Assembly (NCBI RefSeq): GCF_937616625.2
Contig: NC_065571.1
Location: 21,265,701 to 21,329,700 of the forward strand
Origin: Mercurialis annua
Lineage: Eukaryota > Streptophyta > Magnoliopsida > Malpighiales > Euphorbiaceae
Direction: 5' to 3'
DNA length: 64,000 nt
Translations under genes and position numbers: made by a program
Notes under the pieces: generated by a model
What the model saw: only the letters and a program-made list of their open reading frames with translations
What the model was told of the DNA's origin: nothing
The model's database searches: none
In this document: positions 49,236 to 60,095 of the stretch, one piece after another
Position numbering within the stretch: the stretch's first letter is position 1
Layout: each line of letters starts with the position of its first letter

Positions 49236-50222
49236 ATTTGGCATAGAAGGCTTACCCATGCTAACATGGAGTTGATAGACAACTTGAGAAAAGGATAACT
49301 TGTGATTGGACTTCCGAATATTAAATTTGAGAAGGACAAAGTTTGTGCTTCATGTCAAATAGGGAAGCAACACAAGTCATCCTTCAAATCCAAAAAGGTG
49401 GTAAGTACATCCAAACCTCTTCAATTGATTCATATGGATTTATTTGGACCATCTAGAGTTGCGAATTTGGGTAGCAAGCACTATACCTATGTTCTTGTTG
49501 ATGATTACTCTAGATATACTTGGGTTATTTTGATGGCTCATAAGGATGACACTTTTGATGCTTTTAAAAGTTTCTCAAAACTTGTTCAAAACAAGATGGG
49601 TTATTACATTATGAGTATAAAAAGTGACAGTGGTGGTGAATTCAAAAACCATCTTTTTGAAAGCTATTGTGAAGACCTTGGCATTTCTCATGAGTTCTCT
49701 TGTCCTAGAACTCCCCAACAAAATGGGGTAGTGGAAAGGAAGAATAGATCTCTTATAGAAATGGCAAGGACTATGCTAAATGAATTTAAATTACCAAGCC
49801 ATTTTTGGGCGGAAGCTGTCAATACTTCTTGTTATGTGCAAAACCGTGTTTTGAAAAGATCCATTTTGAATAAAAAACCTTATGAGTTATGGATGGGAAG
49901 AAAACCCAATATTTCATATCTAAGAGTTTTTGGGTGCAAATGCTTCATATTAAATACAAAGGATAACCTAGATAAATTTGCTTCAAAATCCAATGGAGGC
50001 ATAGTTTTAGGTTATTCCACATGTAGAAAAGCCTATAGAGTATTCAATAAGTCAACTTTGCTTGTTGAAGAACCTATGCATGTTGTTTTTGACGAAAACA
50101 ATACACTTAATGGGAAAGGTATGGATTTTGTAGATCATTTTGGATCACTAGACATTGGAGAGGATGATCCCACATTCAACAAAATGGATGATGAAAAGAA
50201 ACCTCAAGAAAGTGCACCAATG
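49236..50222 (+). pseudogene. pol: Sirevirus pol: integrase
   Basis: Inserts the cDNA into host DNA. The N-terminal HHCC zinc-binding region (WHRRLTHAN ... CASC) has a TAA at 49,296. The catalytic core shows the D,D,E residues in HMDLFGP, IKSDSGGEF and NGVVERKNRS. The C-terminal part includes YLRVFGCKCF and VVFDENN. TAA at 50,223 interrupts the frame before RT. Order integrase-RT identifies copia rather than gypsy. Confidence 0.92.
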
Positions 50223-50225
50223 TAA

Positions 50226-51400
50226 ACAACACTTCAGGAAGACTTTCCACAAGAGGAAGATCCGCACCCGGAACTCCCTAAAGCGACAAGAACAACGAAG
50301 AACCACCCAAGAGAGCAAGTACTTGATGGATTCCAAAGAGGTATATTTACTAGATCTCAAGCCTCTAACAACCTTGCCTTTCTCTCTCACATTGAGCCAA
50401 GGACCATTGAAGAGGCTATCAATGATGAGTGTTGGGTGATTGTAATGTAAGATGAACTCAACCAATTTGAGAGGAGTAATGTTTGGGAATTAGTCCCTAA
50501 GCCTAGCTTTGGTTCTATTATTGGCACAAAATGGGTCTTTAGAAATAAACTTGATGAGGATGGAGTCATTACTAGAAACAAAGCTAGACTTGTTGTCAAA
50601 GGATATAGCCAAGAGGAAGGTATCGATTATGATGAGACCTTTGCTCCCGTGGCTAGATTAGAGGCTATTAGAATTTTGCTTGCATTCGCATGTCATATGA
50701 ATTTCAAACTTTATCAAATGGATGTGAAGAGTGCTTTCTTAAGTGGTTTTATTCAAGAAGAAGTTTTTGTTTCTCAACCTCCGGGTTTTGAAAACTTTGA
50801 ATTTCCTAACCATTTTTTTAAGCTTAACAAGGCTCTTTACGGGTTGAAACAAGCACCTAGAGCTTGGTATTATAGGCTTAGCACATTCCTCATCATTAAC
50901 GGTTTTACTAAGGGTAAAGTGGATACCACTCTTTTCATCAAAAGATGTTTTAAAGACATCCTTGTTGTGCAAATTTATGTTGATGATATAATTTTGGTGC
51001 TACTAATGAGTTGCTTTGTGAGGATTTTTCAAAGTGCATGACAAATGAATTTGAAATGAGCTTAATGGGAGAACTTAAGTTTTTCTTGGGGCTTCAAATC
51101 AAGCAAAGCAATGAGGGAATATTCATCAACCAAGCCAAATACACTAAAGAATTACTCAAGAGATTTGGCATGGATGGATGTAAAACAAGCAAAACCCCAA
51201 TGCCCACCAATGTTAAAATTGACAAGGATGAAAGTGGTAAGAACTTTGATGAAAAGAAATATCGAGGTATGATTGGTTCCTTACTCTATCTTACCGCTAG
51301 TAGACCGGATATAATTTTTAGTGTTTGCCTTTGTGCTCGTTTTCAATCTTGTCCGAAAGAGTCTCATTATTTCATGTCAAAAGAATTTTCAAATATCTCA
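50226..51400 (+). pseudogene. pol: Sirevirus pol: reverse transcriptase
   Basis: RNA-dependent DNA polymerase. It continues the integrase frame with a TAA at 50,448. Motifs: [34 protein letters not shown] (first catalytic Asp), [12 protein letters not shown], and YVDDIIL with the catalytic DD pair. A one-base loss just after YVDDII (about 50,990-50,997) shifts the frame, and MGELKFFLGLQI is read in another frame from 51,011. A further shift lies near 51,365-51,385. Confidence 0.92.
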
Positions 51401-51928
51401 TGGGCACACAACACTTAGGTCTTTGGTATCCTAGGAAGAACTCCTTTGACCTTGTTTCTTATTCGGATGCGGACTATGCCGATAGTGTGACAGATAGAAA
51501 AAGTACATCGGGAACTTGTCAATTCCTAGGCAATTGCCTTGTTTCTTGGTATAGTAAGAAACAAGTGTCGGTTGCCTTGTCCACGGCCGAAGCCGAATAT
51601 GTAGCCGCGGGAAGTTGTTGTACCCAAGTTCTTTTGGATTCGACAACATCCTAAGGACTATGGAATTGTAGTTGATCATATTCCTTTGAAATGTGATAAT
51701 ACTAGTGCGATCAACTTATCCAAGAACCCGATTCAACACTCTAGATCCAAACACATAGATATTAGACATCATTTTATACGTGATCATGTCCAATTGGGAG
51801 ATGTTGTATTAGAATTCATTGATACAAACAATCAATTGACGGATATTTTCACAAAACCCTTAAATGAGGAAAGAATGTCTTTTATCTTAAGAGAAATTGG
51901 TATGATTGATGGGTCTACCTTGTTGTGA
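51401..51928 (+). pseudogene. pol: Sirevirus pol: RNase H
   Basis: Degrades the RNA strand of the cDNA hybrid. Copia RNase H motifs are SDADYAD, DRKSTSGTCQFLG, SWYSKKQ and STAEAEYVA. A frameshift in a T run at about 51,632 separates these from KHIDIRHHFIRD and DIFTKPL, which end at the TGA at 51,926. From here to 52,186 I see only AT-rich spacer. Confidence 0.9.
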
Positions 51929-52186
51929 TTTGTTTGCTATGTGACTCTAAGCATCCGAATTTACGTGCTTTTTGGTTCTATGGTTGTTATTTTTCATGCT
52001 ATTTATCTTCATCTTATTATGAAAACATAATTAAATGATTGGACCTTAGTTAGTTGATTCTACTCATGAATTACACTGAATAGTCCTTCATTTCATATCA
52101 AATGTGTTCCAACTTTTGAAAATCAAGTCTTAATTCTTTTTTTTTTTGCAAATGTCAATTTCTTAAAACAATTTATGTCCAGTCAA

Positions 52187-52295
52187 ACCTCGCGGGCGCT
52201 AACTCTAGTTCGCCCCCACGAAGTGTGCTCCTTAACATACATTTTTTAAGCAGTCATAGTTCGCGGTCGCGAACTGTAGTTCACGGGCGCGAACT
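52187..52295 (+). promoter_or_regulatory. CpG-rich dyad cluster upstream of the Sirevirus third ORF
   Basis: Four 18-bp dyads form two pairs at exact 20-bp pitch: 52,187-52,204, 52,207-52,224, 52,258-52,275 and 52,278-52,295. The third, AGTTCGCGGTCGCGAACT, is nearly perfect. The layout and sequence match the LTR clusters, and TTTTTTAAGCA between the pairs also resembles LTR sequence. This suggests a second copy of the U3 promoter. Confidence 0.72.
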
Positions 52296-52395
52296 CCTTC
52301 GATTATTAAAAAAAATAGTCGTTAGGCAGCGGTTTCCAATGCATTTAATGGGTCAAACTAGCCGTTAACTAGCTGTTGGAGTTGTTTTTCATGCC

Positions 52396-52403
52396 TATAA
52401 ATA
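52396..52403 (+). promoter_or_regulatory. TATA box of the internal promoter
   Basis: TATAAATA in the context TGCCTATAAATACTCTCC. It lies 101 bp after the last dyad and 130 bp before the ATG at 52,526. The intervening sequence is C/T/A-rich like a plant 5' leader. Confidence 0.6.
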
Positions 52404-52525
52404 CTCTCCTTAAGTAGTTCTATTGTTTACAACATTCTATAACATTTCTACAACATTTTGCTACCAAAATTCTGCATTTTTGTCATCAAATTCTCTTAAT
52501 CTTCATCATTTTCATCATTTGCATC

Positions 52526-53809
52526 ATGGATACCCCTCTTTGCTCTTTAAGAAGAAAAACCCAAGGGAAGAAATCTCAAGGTCCTTCCACTAGCAAAAGA
52601 GAAGCAATTCCACCACAAGTGGAAATTCCAACACATGATCAAGAGACCTTGAACTTAATGGTTAGCAAGTTTCATGAAAGGCCCATCTTGCCTAGTCGCT
52701 ACATAGATTTTGCGGGTTTGGAAGCAAGCAATGTGAAAAGAGATGTTTTGGAACTCATTGACAATTTCGGGTGGAGGAAATTTGTTTATTCTCATCACCA
52801 TGATGGGTATGAAAACTTGACTCAAAAAGTACTCTCTTCACTCTACATTATTCGCAAGGAAGATGAAGAAGTTGGTTATTTTGGGGTCTCCTTTCGCGTT
52901 CAAGGAAGACTTTATCGGCTATCAAGAGAAGAAGTTGATGATGCGTTTGGCTTTGAATGAGGGCATCCTACATGTCCTTCTCATGTTCGGTTAAACTTTA
53001 AGGAATTTTGGGGAGAAATTAGCACTATCACCCTATATCGCTCCAATTCCGCAACCGCCAAGACCTTGAAGACCCTACCCTTATTCATCCTTCATTGCAT
53101 CATTACTCATTCTATTTATGCAAGAAGTGAGGGCAATGAGAAAATTTCCAAGAAGGATGTGTTTTTCCTATATCTTGCAACTAAAGGTATTAAATTTTCG
53201 TGTGGTTTCTAATTTATGAATTACCTTTTTGATCTTGATAAGAGAGGGGGTCACCTAAGGGTTGCTTCCTTTGTGACGTGCCTAGTCAAAAAGGCCAAAG
53301 CCCTCACTTCTCAAGTCAAGAATGCTAATCCTCCACCTTTTCATTCGAAATGTGCTCCCTTGGACCAAAAGCATTTTGAGCATTCTTCTAAGGCCATCAT
53401 AGTTCATGACAACTCTATTCAATATTTGTTTGGTGAGAATGCCATTGGTGGTGAGATTGAAAGGCTAGCAAGGAAGAGAAGGGTCTCCTCTACTAATATT
53501 GAGGAAGATGTTGAGGAAGCCGCAAGGGCAATGAGGCAATAAGAGCGTGAATTATGGCCTCATATGGATCCCCATGCCTCATCAAGTAATCCTCCACCTT
53601 CCTTTGCAACCATGTCACAAGCTCAAATGTTTGAAACTATTTATGGACAAAATGTTCATATGATGTCAAGAATGACAATGCTTGAGGGGGAGGTCAACAC
53701 TATCAAGGAAGGGATGACATATCTCAAGAACAAATTTGACTCTCATTGGTATTTTTCGCCTAACGCTTCACCTCCTCACAATGAAGACCCCGATGATGAT
53801 GAAGATTGA
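52526..53809 (+). pseudogene. Sirevirus third ORF (envelope-like position), decayed
   Basis: One frame of about 428 codons between pol and the 3' LTR, interrupted by TGA at 52,958, TAA at 53,210 and TAA at 53,540. The ATG at 52,526 follows a plausible leader. Visible features: a basic N-terminus, a region with FHERPILPSRYIDF and GYFGVSFRVQGRLYRLSREEV, a possible hydrophobic helix (LPLFILHCIITHSIY), and a C-terminal helical stretch ending in an acidic tail (DPDDDED). Position and type fit the envelope-like ORF of Sireviruses. No signal peptide or fusion feature is seen, so a true envelope role is unproven. It seems to have its own promoter, unlike the stop-suppression route described for soybean SIRE1. 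Confidence 0.75.
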
Positions 53810-54007
53810 CCCTACCCATTGCATACTTTCACTTGCATATCACGTTTTATTTTCATAGTCAGTTTGCGTTGTTTTATTTTCTAAGTGTGGTTGTAACATA
53901 CATATGTTTCCTTATGCTTCTCGTATTGTACTTGTGATTTTCATGTCGTATTCAAACTCGTGCAATTTATGTTTATGCCGTGTCCTATTTTTGCTTTTTG
54001 ATTTTGA

Positions 54008-54147
54008 CAAAGGGGGAGAGATCTTAACTTGACTTGACTTAACTTTTCTCTTTTTGTATTATATGCACAAATTGAGGGGGAGACAAAGTTTAGTTATCAA
54101 CTTATATTTTTTTTTTGGTTAATTGTCAAAGTCAAAAAGGGGGAGAA
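54008..54147 (+). other. Three polypurine tracts before the Sirevirus 3' LTR
   Basis: AAAGGGGGAGAG (54,009-54,020), GAGGGGGAGA (54,074-54,083) and AAAAAGGGGGAGAA (54,134-54,147); the last abuts the LTR. Multiple purine tracts of this kind are a known Sirevirus hallmark. The 53,810-54,007 interval has no other feature. Confidence 0.88.
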
Positions 54148-55102
54148 TGTTGGACCTTAATTGATTCAATATCTCTTCTATTTTGACCATGAAAATTAAC
54201 ACAGAAGGTTCTAACACTCTAATTAAGTGTGTAGGAACCCCCCGGAACACTAGAAAAACAAATCGGACATCTCTAGCGATAATCAAATTTTTCGATTAAA
54301 AAGCTGTCCAGTGAAAGTTGGCGGCCGCCAACCTTAGTTCGCGGGTGCGAACTTTCTCAGCCGTAGAAGAGGCTGAAGCTCGCGAGTGCCAAGTTTTTTA
54401 AGCATTGAGAGCGAACTAAAGTTCGCGGGCGTGAAGTTTAAATGTCCCAAAAACTGATTTACAACGGTCATCTTTCACACCCAACGAGGTGCTGCACCTC
54501 AGCAGAGGACCATTGAGGACTTTCCCTAAGGAGCCGTTCGCGGGCGCGAACCATAGTTGGCGGGCACGAACGTTGTCTGGCAAGTCTATTTCAAAAAGAT
54601 GATTTGTTACTCTTTTGCTTCACACAAAAAGAATAACGGGAAGAATTGTTTGGAGGCCTATATATATCATACTATTGTGTATGGAAAAGGGTTGACAACC
54701 AAAGCTTTCAAACCTCTCAAGCAATCTTCAAAACTTGTGTGAAAAAAACCTTTGTAACTTGTTGGTTTAAGAGTGAACCCTAGAAACTCTTGTTGTTGTT
54801 TGGTTTGTAGTTTTTCCTAGAAAAACTATAAGTTGTTGTTGTTAGTTGTTCGTTAAGGTTCAGCCTTTGAAAACCTAAGTTGTGAGTGAACTTGTAAAAA
54901 CTCCAAGTTTAGTGGAAACCTTTAGTTTGAGGGAAGTGGATGTAGGTGAATGTGTTAATAACCGAACCACTATAAATCTTGTGTGTTCTTCCCTCTCAAC
55001 CTCCATTAGATTAGTTGCAAGCAATTCTTAATCTGCAAAAGTTTTTTAGTGGCAACTATTCAACCCCCCCCCCCCCCCTCTTCTAGTAGCTATTAGGTTA
55101 CA
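54148..55102 (+). mobile_element. Sirevirus 3' LTR (955 bp)
   Basis: Highly similar to the 5' LTR. It lacks one 20-bp dyad unit (45,951-45,970 region) and has several substitutions. The terminal C tract is 15 bases (55,064-55,078). Followed by the AATTC target copy. Confidence 0.93.
54316..54572 (+). promoter_or_regulatory. CpG-rich dyad cluster in Sirevirus 3' LTR
   Basis: Dyads lie at 54,316-54,333, 54,336-54,353, 54,377-54,394, 54,420-54,437, 54,535-54,552 and 54,555-54,572. One member is AGTTGGCGGCCGCCAACC, another CGTTCGCGGGCGCGAACC. The TATA box is at 54,659-54,668, again 87 bp downstream. Confidence 0.75.
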
Positions 55103-56360
55103 AATTCAAGCTTAGAGCATTTGTTTCCAGGTTCCCGGCTAAGAATTCGATTCCTGTGAAGAGTGAGGTACATAAAATAGCTTCACCAAGGATCGTCAGC
55201 TCACATGCATTCCGTGATGGAAGATCGTATAAGGAGGCCGTTTCTGCAGAATTAAAAGAGCAAGTGGTTTCTTTGGATATGTCGAAGTTAAAGATGGAAC
55301 AGTCACAGAATATTGTCCTCCAACATAACTTAGTAGAAGCTGTAGACATGGAATGGATGGTGACATCCATTGTTGGAAGGGTGAATGATATTCAGGATAT
55401 TCAGTTAACAAAACTGTTTCTGTTTGATCATAATATTAAGGTCCAAAATCTTTCATTGTTAGGGGAAAATTTGGTTCTCATTACTTTTGGTATGATTTTA
55501 GAGGCAGAAGATTTTATCATGAATAAAAAACCGACTCTTTTTGATTTTTTCCAATCATTTGCTTGGGCGGAAGATCATAACCAATCTTTCCTAAGGTTGG
55601 TTTGGGTGTCAGTTTCTGGTATCCCTATCTCTCTCTGGAGGTCAAAAACTTTTAAGGAAATTGGTGATTCATTGGGGGAAACTATTTCTGTTCATCAGAG
55701 TGTAGATAACCGAGATTGTTTGGACTCAGGGCTTGTTTTAATTTCAACTTCATGCAATTACATCAAGCATTCCATTAATTTGATATTTGGAGAGGAGATG
55801 ATATCAATTTTTGCATCCGAAACGTGTGACCCGGTGCAGTTTATAGAGCCTAAGCTTTCTCCAAATTTAAAGGATTCTAGAGCAGAGGAGGAATCTTTGA
55901 AAACTAAGTTAAGTTCATAGGATGAAATAAATTCTTCTTTTGTCGGCGTTAACTTACTTAATTCGTTTAATACGGTTGTCCCAGAGACATCTGTTGAGAC
56001 TAAGAACCAAGATACCTTCGACGAGCAGATGCTTGGGGACCTATGAGATTAGGTTTTCAACAAGTAACCGTATCCAGAATCAGTCTTGAGTGGAATCAGC
56101 TAGAACAAGATGATATGTTGTCTAAACACTCTCATGAAATTGAAAAAAGCGTGGGTTTGGTTGGCCATGAGTCAGATAGGGAGTTACAAGATGTTGAAAC
56201 TACTGTTGAAGTGATAATCCAATCTTGTGTTCAGGATCAGATTAATGCTAAATGTATTCAATTGGACGGTGTTGACAGTTCAATTCAGACCGAGGTGATT
56301 TCTACTCCAGTTACATCAGCAGTTAAATCTGCTTGTAGGCCTATGAAGAAGCTGAATATT
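55103..56360 (+). pseudogene. LINE ORF1, C-terminal part
   Basis: Continues the RRM frame broken at 45,678. The frame from 55,108 runs to TAG at 55,918. It contains a DUF4283-like region (FDFFQSFAWAEDHNQSFLRL, then WVSVSGIPISLW and SLGETISV), common in plant LINE ORF1 and related proteins. After the stop, degraded sequence continues in more than one frame (a further frame at 56,043-56,405) without a recognisable motif. No zinc knuckle is seen. Confidence 0.72.
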
Positions 56361-56361
56361 T

Positions 56362-57027
56362 TTGTTCGACTCTACTCATTGTCGCCATATTTTGATTTAT
56401 GCTAGTAGTGTGGCGTCTAAGAGGATGGCGTTTTGGAGTGAGCTTAGTGGATATTTGTGTTTCACGGGTTCAATTTTCATAAGTGGCAATTTCATTAAAA
56501 CTCTTTCTCCGGAAGACAGACTAAACGGTTCTGGGTTTACTCCATCTATGCTTGCTTTTTGTGATTTCGTAAATAATGTTGAGTTACTTGATTTGCCGTT
56601 ACAAGGGAGGAACTTCACTTGGCAAAACGCTCAATCTAGATCTCGTATAGATAGATGTTTGGTCTCGTCATCAGCTAGTGTTCTTTGGCCAAGGATGTCG
56701 TTAACTGCTTTCCCCAGAGGTCAGTCTGACCATGTTCCAATCTGTTTTCGTTCTGCCGTTTTATTTGGTTGGGATCCTAAGCCATTCCGATCTATTGATG
56801 CTTGGTGGGACCATGATGAGTTTGAGGAGTTTGTTAAAGCAAGTTGGTCCGCCATTTGCTTAAATTCTTCTAATCTCACCCAGAGGTTAAAAGAACTCAG
56901 AATTCAGATCAAATCTTGGAATGCAGAAGTGTTTGGGGATCAAGCTAATACAATTAGAGTTCTTAAGGAAGATATATTGAGTAGAGAGATAGATGGAGAT
57001 TCGGGTCTTATCTCTAAGGCTGAGAAG
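56362..57027 (+). pseudogene. LINE ORF2: C-terminal half of the endonuclease
   Basis: Apurinic-type endonuclease that nicks the target DNA. Only the latter half is present: LIYASSVASKRMAFW, the GNFIKTLSPEDR stretch (degenerate GDFN), LPLQGRNFTW, SRIDRCLVS, and the C-terminal SDHVPI with its catalytic Asp-His. The first roughly 110 residues are missing, apparently deleted together with the ORF1-ORF2 junction. TAG at 57,028 ends this stretch; RT follows in the same frame. Confidence 0.82.
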
Positions 57028-57030
57028 TAG

Positions 57031-58548
57031 GATTTGTCTAAACTCAGAGAGGAGCTCTGGACAGCAGAAAAGAGATTAGAATCTCTTTGGGTTCAAAAAT
57101 CTAGAATAAAATGGAATGTGGCTGGCGATAAGAATACAATTTTTTTTCATAGTATGGCTTCCATTCATTACAGGAACAACCATATTTCTTCGATCCATTT
57201 GGAGGATAACATTTATTATGATCCAAAAGATATCAGATTTCACATCATAGAGTTTTTTAAGAAATTGCATAGCAAAAGAGAGAGTTGCCGATTTGATATT
57301 TCTGGGCTGCACTTCCGTCATTTGGTTGCTGAGGGGGCAATTTCTTTAATCAGGCCTTTTTCAGAGAAAGAGATTTTTGAGGCTATCTGTGCTTGTGGGG
57401 AGAGGAAAGCTCCGGGGCCGGATGGGTTCAATTTCTACTTCTATAAGAAATCTTGGGTTATTCTGAAAGATGTGTTCAAGGAATTCTTCTCTAATTTTTT
57501 CAACTGCAATTTTCCTCCTAAGGGTATTAACACTTCTTTTATGGTGTTGGTCCCTAAGGTAGCAGGATCTGATAATATTAAAGATTACTGGCCAATCAGT
57601 CTTGTGAATGGTTTCTATAAACTGTTGTCGAAGACTTTGTCCAGAAGATTAGCTCTGCTTCTTCATAGTGTGGTTTCTGATAACCAACATGCCTTCTTGA
57701 AAGGTAGGAGTATACAAGAGTGCTCTATGATTGCTAATGAATTTGTTCACTTAGCTGCTAGAAAAAAGGAAAAATTGTTGGTGTTGAAACTCGACTTCCA
57801 TAAGGCTTTTGACAGCATTGAGTGGGATTATTTGTTATCAGTGTTGAGTTGTATGAAGTTTCCTAAAAAGTGGATAGACTGGTCGACTTGTTGTTTTTCT
57901 TCGGCTACAATGGCGGTTCTCGTTAATGGTAGCACAGTAGAACCTATTAGCCTGCAATGAGGAGTAAGGCAAGGTGACCCTATTTCTCCTTAACTTTTTG
58001 TTAATGCAACAGAGAGTTTGAAGGTTTTACTTGATCGTTCTATGAAATTGGGGCGTACTCGTGGGTTCTCGTACGCCGAGAATCAGGACCCTATTTCGAT
58101 GCTCCAGTTTGCGGATGATACAATTCTCTATATTCCTTATGACATGGTGCACCTGAAAACACTTACTCGTATACTTAGGTGTTTTGAATTGATCTCTATG
58201 TTAACGATTAAGTTCCACAAGAGCTCCATTATGGGTATTAATGTTAGCGAGATCGATCTTTTATTAGCGGCGCAGATGGTTGGCTGTAAAGTGGAGTCTT
58301 TTCCGATTAAGTACTTGGGTCTTCCTTTAAGTAACACAAACCTTTCTGTTGGTTCTTGGGATTATGTGGTGGAGCGTTTCAAATCGAGATTGGCTATATG
58401 GAACGGAACGCTTCTTTCTCATGCAGGCAGATTTGTTCTTATTAAATCTTTCCTGTTCAGCGTTCCGGTCTATTTTATGTCTATTTTCAGAATGCCTAGA
58501 GCGGTTCAGTCTCTTCTGGAATCCTATATGACGCGTTTCTTTGGATAG
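57031..58548 (+). pseudogene. LINE ORF2: reverse transcriptase
   Basis: Copies element RNA at the nicked target. Non-LTR RT motifs in order: ERKAPGPDGFNFYF, FMVLVPKVAGSDNIKDYWPI, LSRRLALLLHSVVSDNQHAF, KLDFHKAFDSIEW (first catalytic Asp), GVRQGDPISP, and MLQFADDTILYI with the catalytic DD. KYLGLPLS then follows. TGA at 57,958 stands where Arg (CGA) is usual and TAA at 57,991 where Leu is usual. The frame stops at 58,546. Confidence 0.92.
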
Positions 58549-59854
58549 GAGATGTTGATTCTCGTGTTTTTAGCAAAGTCTCTTAGAGAGTTATATGTCA
58601 GGATTTTAAAAGTGGTGGTTTGGGAGTTTCAAATTTGCAAGCGAGAAATCGAAGTTTGCTATTTATGTGGATATGAAAGCTTAGAGTTGTTAATCATAAC
58701 TCTTTATTGTTCAAAGTGGTTTCGAATTGTTCAAAGTTGACGGATTGGGCTTGTCTTTTGAATGGCGATGTCTCTAAAATGTTGTTTATTTGGAAGGGTA
58801 TCAGAAGGTTGTGTTGTGTTGATAAAGAGGTTTGAAATCTCTTTGTGGTTAATGTTAAGTTCAAGGGGGGAATAGGAACTTCTATTTCGCTTTGTAATGA
58901 TAATTGGTTAGGTGTTGGTCCGGCTTCAGCAATTTACCCTAGACTTTGCCAATTTTCGAATAAAAAGAGTGCCTCTATTAACATCGTTTGGAATGAAGGT
59001 TGGCAATGGCGTCGTAGATTAAGAGGTGTGGAGTCGTTGTTGCTTCAGGATTTACAGGCGGCTCCTGATTTACGGAGTCTAGATGTTGCGTTATGGAATG
59101 ACAAATTTGGAAATTATTCGGCAGCCTCGTTTTGTAAACTGCTACATTCTGCTTCTGCTGTGGTCTCAAATGATGGTACTGTTGCAGACGTATAAATTTT
59201 GTAGGGGCTGCTGCTGCTTCAAACAATGGTCCGGGAGATAGGAATAATGCAGTTTTAAATAATAGAGCTACTAGAGGGCCTTCAGTTTTGGCGGTAAGGG
59301 ACAATTCAAATGTTGTTATTCGTACTGTTGGCAGGCCTCATAACGCAACATCTGAAGTGGACAGCAGAAATGGGTATGTGGTGGAGGCGGTAAGTCGCGG
59401 TGACGGGTCTGAATGGAATAATTTTCTTAAAATTTGGCATTCTCTTGCTCCACCCCGAGTCAAGTTTTTTGTTTGGTTAGTTGTTCATAACAGAGTTCCT
59501 TCACTTGCTTTTCTCGCTCAACGGTCTATTATTTCTACGGATAACTCTCTTTGTTCGCTTTGCGGTGTGTTGGAAACTCAGGACCACATTTTTATTCACT
59601 GTGCTTTTGCTAGGAATATTTGGGTTAACATTCTGCAGATGGTTGAGGTTATTTGGTGTATGCCAAATTCTTTCGTGGACTTCATGATTCAATGGCAACA
59701 AATAATCCCATTGGGTCCGTATTCAAAACTTTGGCTCTGGTTCATTATGGTTTGGGAGATATGGAAATACAGAAATGTCAGGGTTTTTCAGAATGTTGAT
59801 ATGAACGTAGAGCATGTGATCTTTAAGGGTTTCTCTAATTCGTTTTTTTATTAA
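58549..59854 (+). pseudogene. LINE ORF2: C-terminal region with zf-RVT domain
   Basis: Heavily damaged. 58,845-59,195 carries the ISLCNDNWLG and YPRLCQFS stretch typical of the region after the RT. In another frame, 59,288-59,854 carries the zinc-binding zf-RVT domain: WHSLAPPRVKFFVWLVVHNR, then CSLCGVLETQDHIFIHC. It stops at 59,852. 58,552-58,844 shows only remnants in several frames. Confidence 0.82.
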
Positions 59855-60095
59855 GTTTTATAGTAGGGACTTTGCTTACTCAGGATTAGATTTCTTTAGA
59901 AATCCTGCATGTATTTTATTTTCCGGATTGTGATGTTCTTGCTTTTTCATTGAGTCGTAACCTCTAGTGTGCTGTCTTGAGCGTGCCACTTCTTGTGCGA
60001 AATCTCAGCGTTAAGGTTTTTGCCATTTCTTTTGGCTTTTATACAAATTTTATTCATAAAAAATAATAATAAACAAAATAAAATAATTAATAATT
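59855..60095 (+). other. LINE 3' UTR and A-rich tail
   Basis: Non-coding sequence ending TTTATACAAATTTTATTC followed by an A-rich run with TAA repeats (60,057-60,095), as at plant L1 3' ends. The exact terminus is uncertain. Confidence 0.6.

Larger units (their letters stand above)
45679..55102 (+). mobile_element. Sirevirus-type Ty1/copia retrotransposon (9,424 bp), inactive
   Basis: LTRs of 971 and 955 bp, tRNA-iMet primer site, gag, pol in the copia order (protease, integrase, RT, RNase H), a third envelope-like ORF, and three purine tracts before the 3' LTR. The last two features mark the Sirevirus genus. The 5-bp target duplication AGTTC (45,674-45,678) / AATTC (55,103-55,107) has one mismatch. 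It inserted into LINE ORF1. Gag, pol and ORF3 all carry stops, and pol has at least three frameshifts, so the insertion is not recent. Confidence 0.93.
45300..60095 (+). mobile_element. Decayed L1-type LINE, split by a Sirevirus
   Basis: Two halves (45,300-45,678 and 55,103-60,095), about 5.4 kb in total, give the order ORF1 (RNA-binding), partial endonuclease, reverse transcriptase and zinc-binding C-terminal domain. This is the order of plant L1 elements. It ends in an A-rich tail (CATAAAAAATAATAATAAAC). Stops, frameshifts and an internal deletion that removed the front of the endonuclease make it inactive. No flanking target duplication could be identified. Confidence 0.85.

Noticed and set aside
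46887..50599. Minus-strand frames within the Sirevirus (46,887; 47,439; 47,673; 50,148)
   Set aside because: Shadows of gag and pol on the opposite strand.
55156..55920. Host RNA-binding protein gene
   Set aside because: The RRM-like and DUF4283-like stretches are followed by LINE endonuclease, RT and zf-RVT remnants in the same orientation, so they are LINE ORF1.
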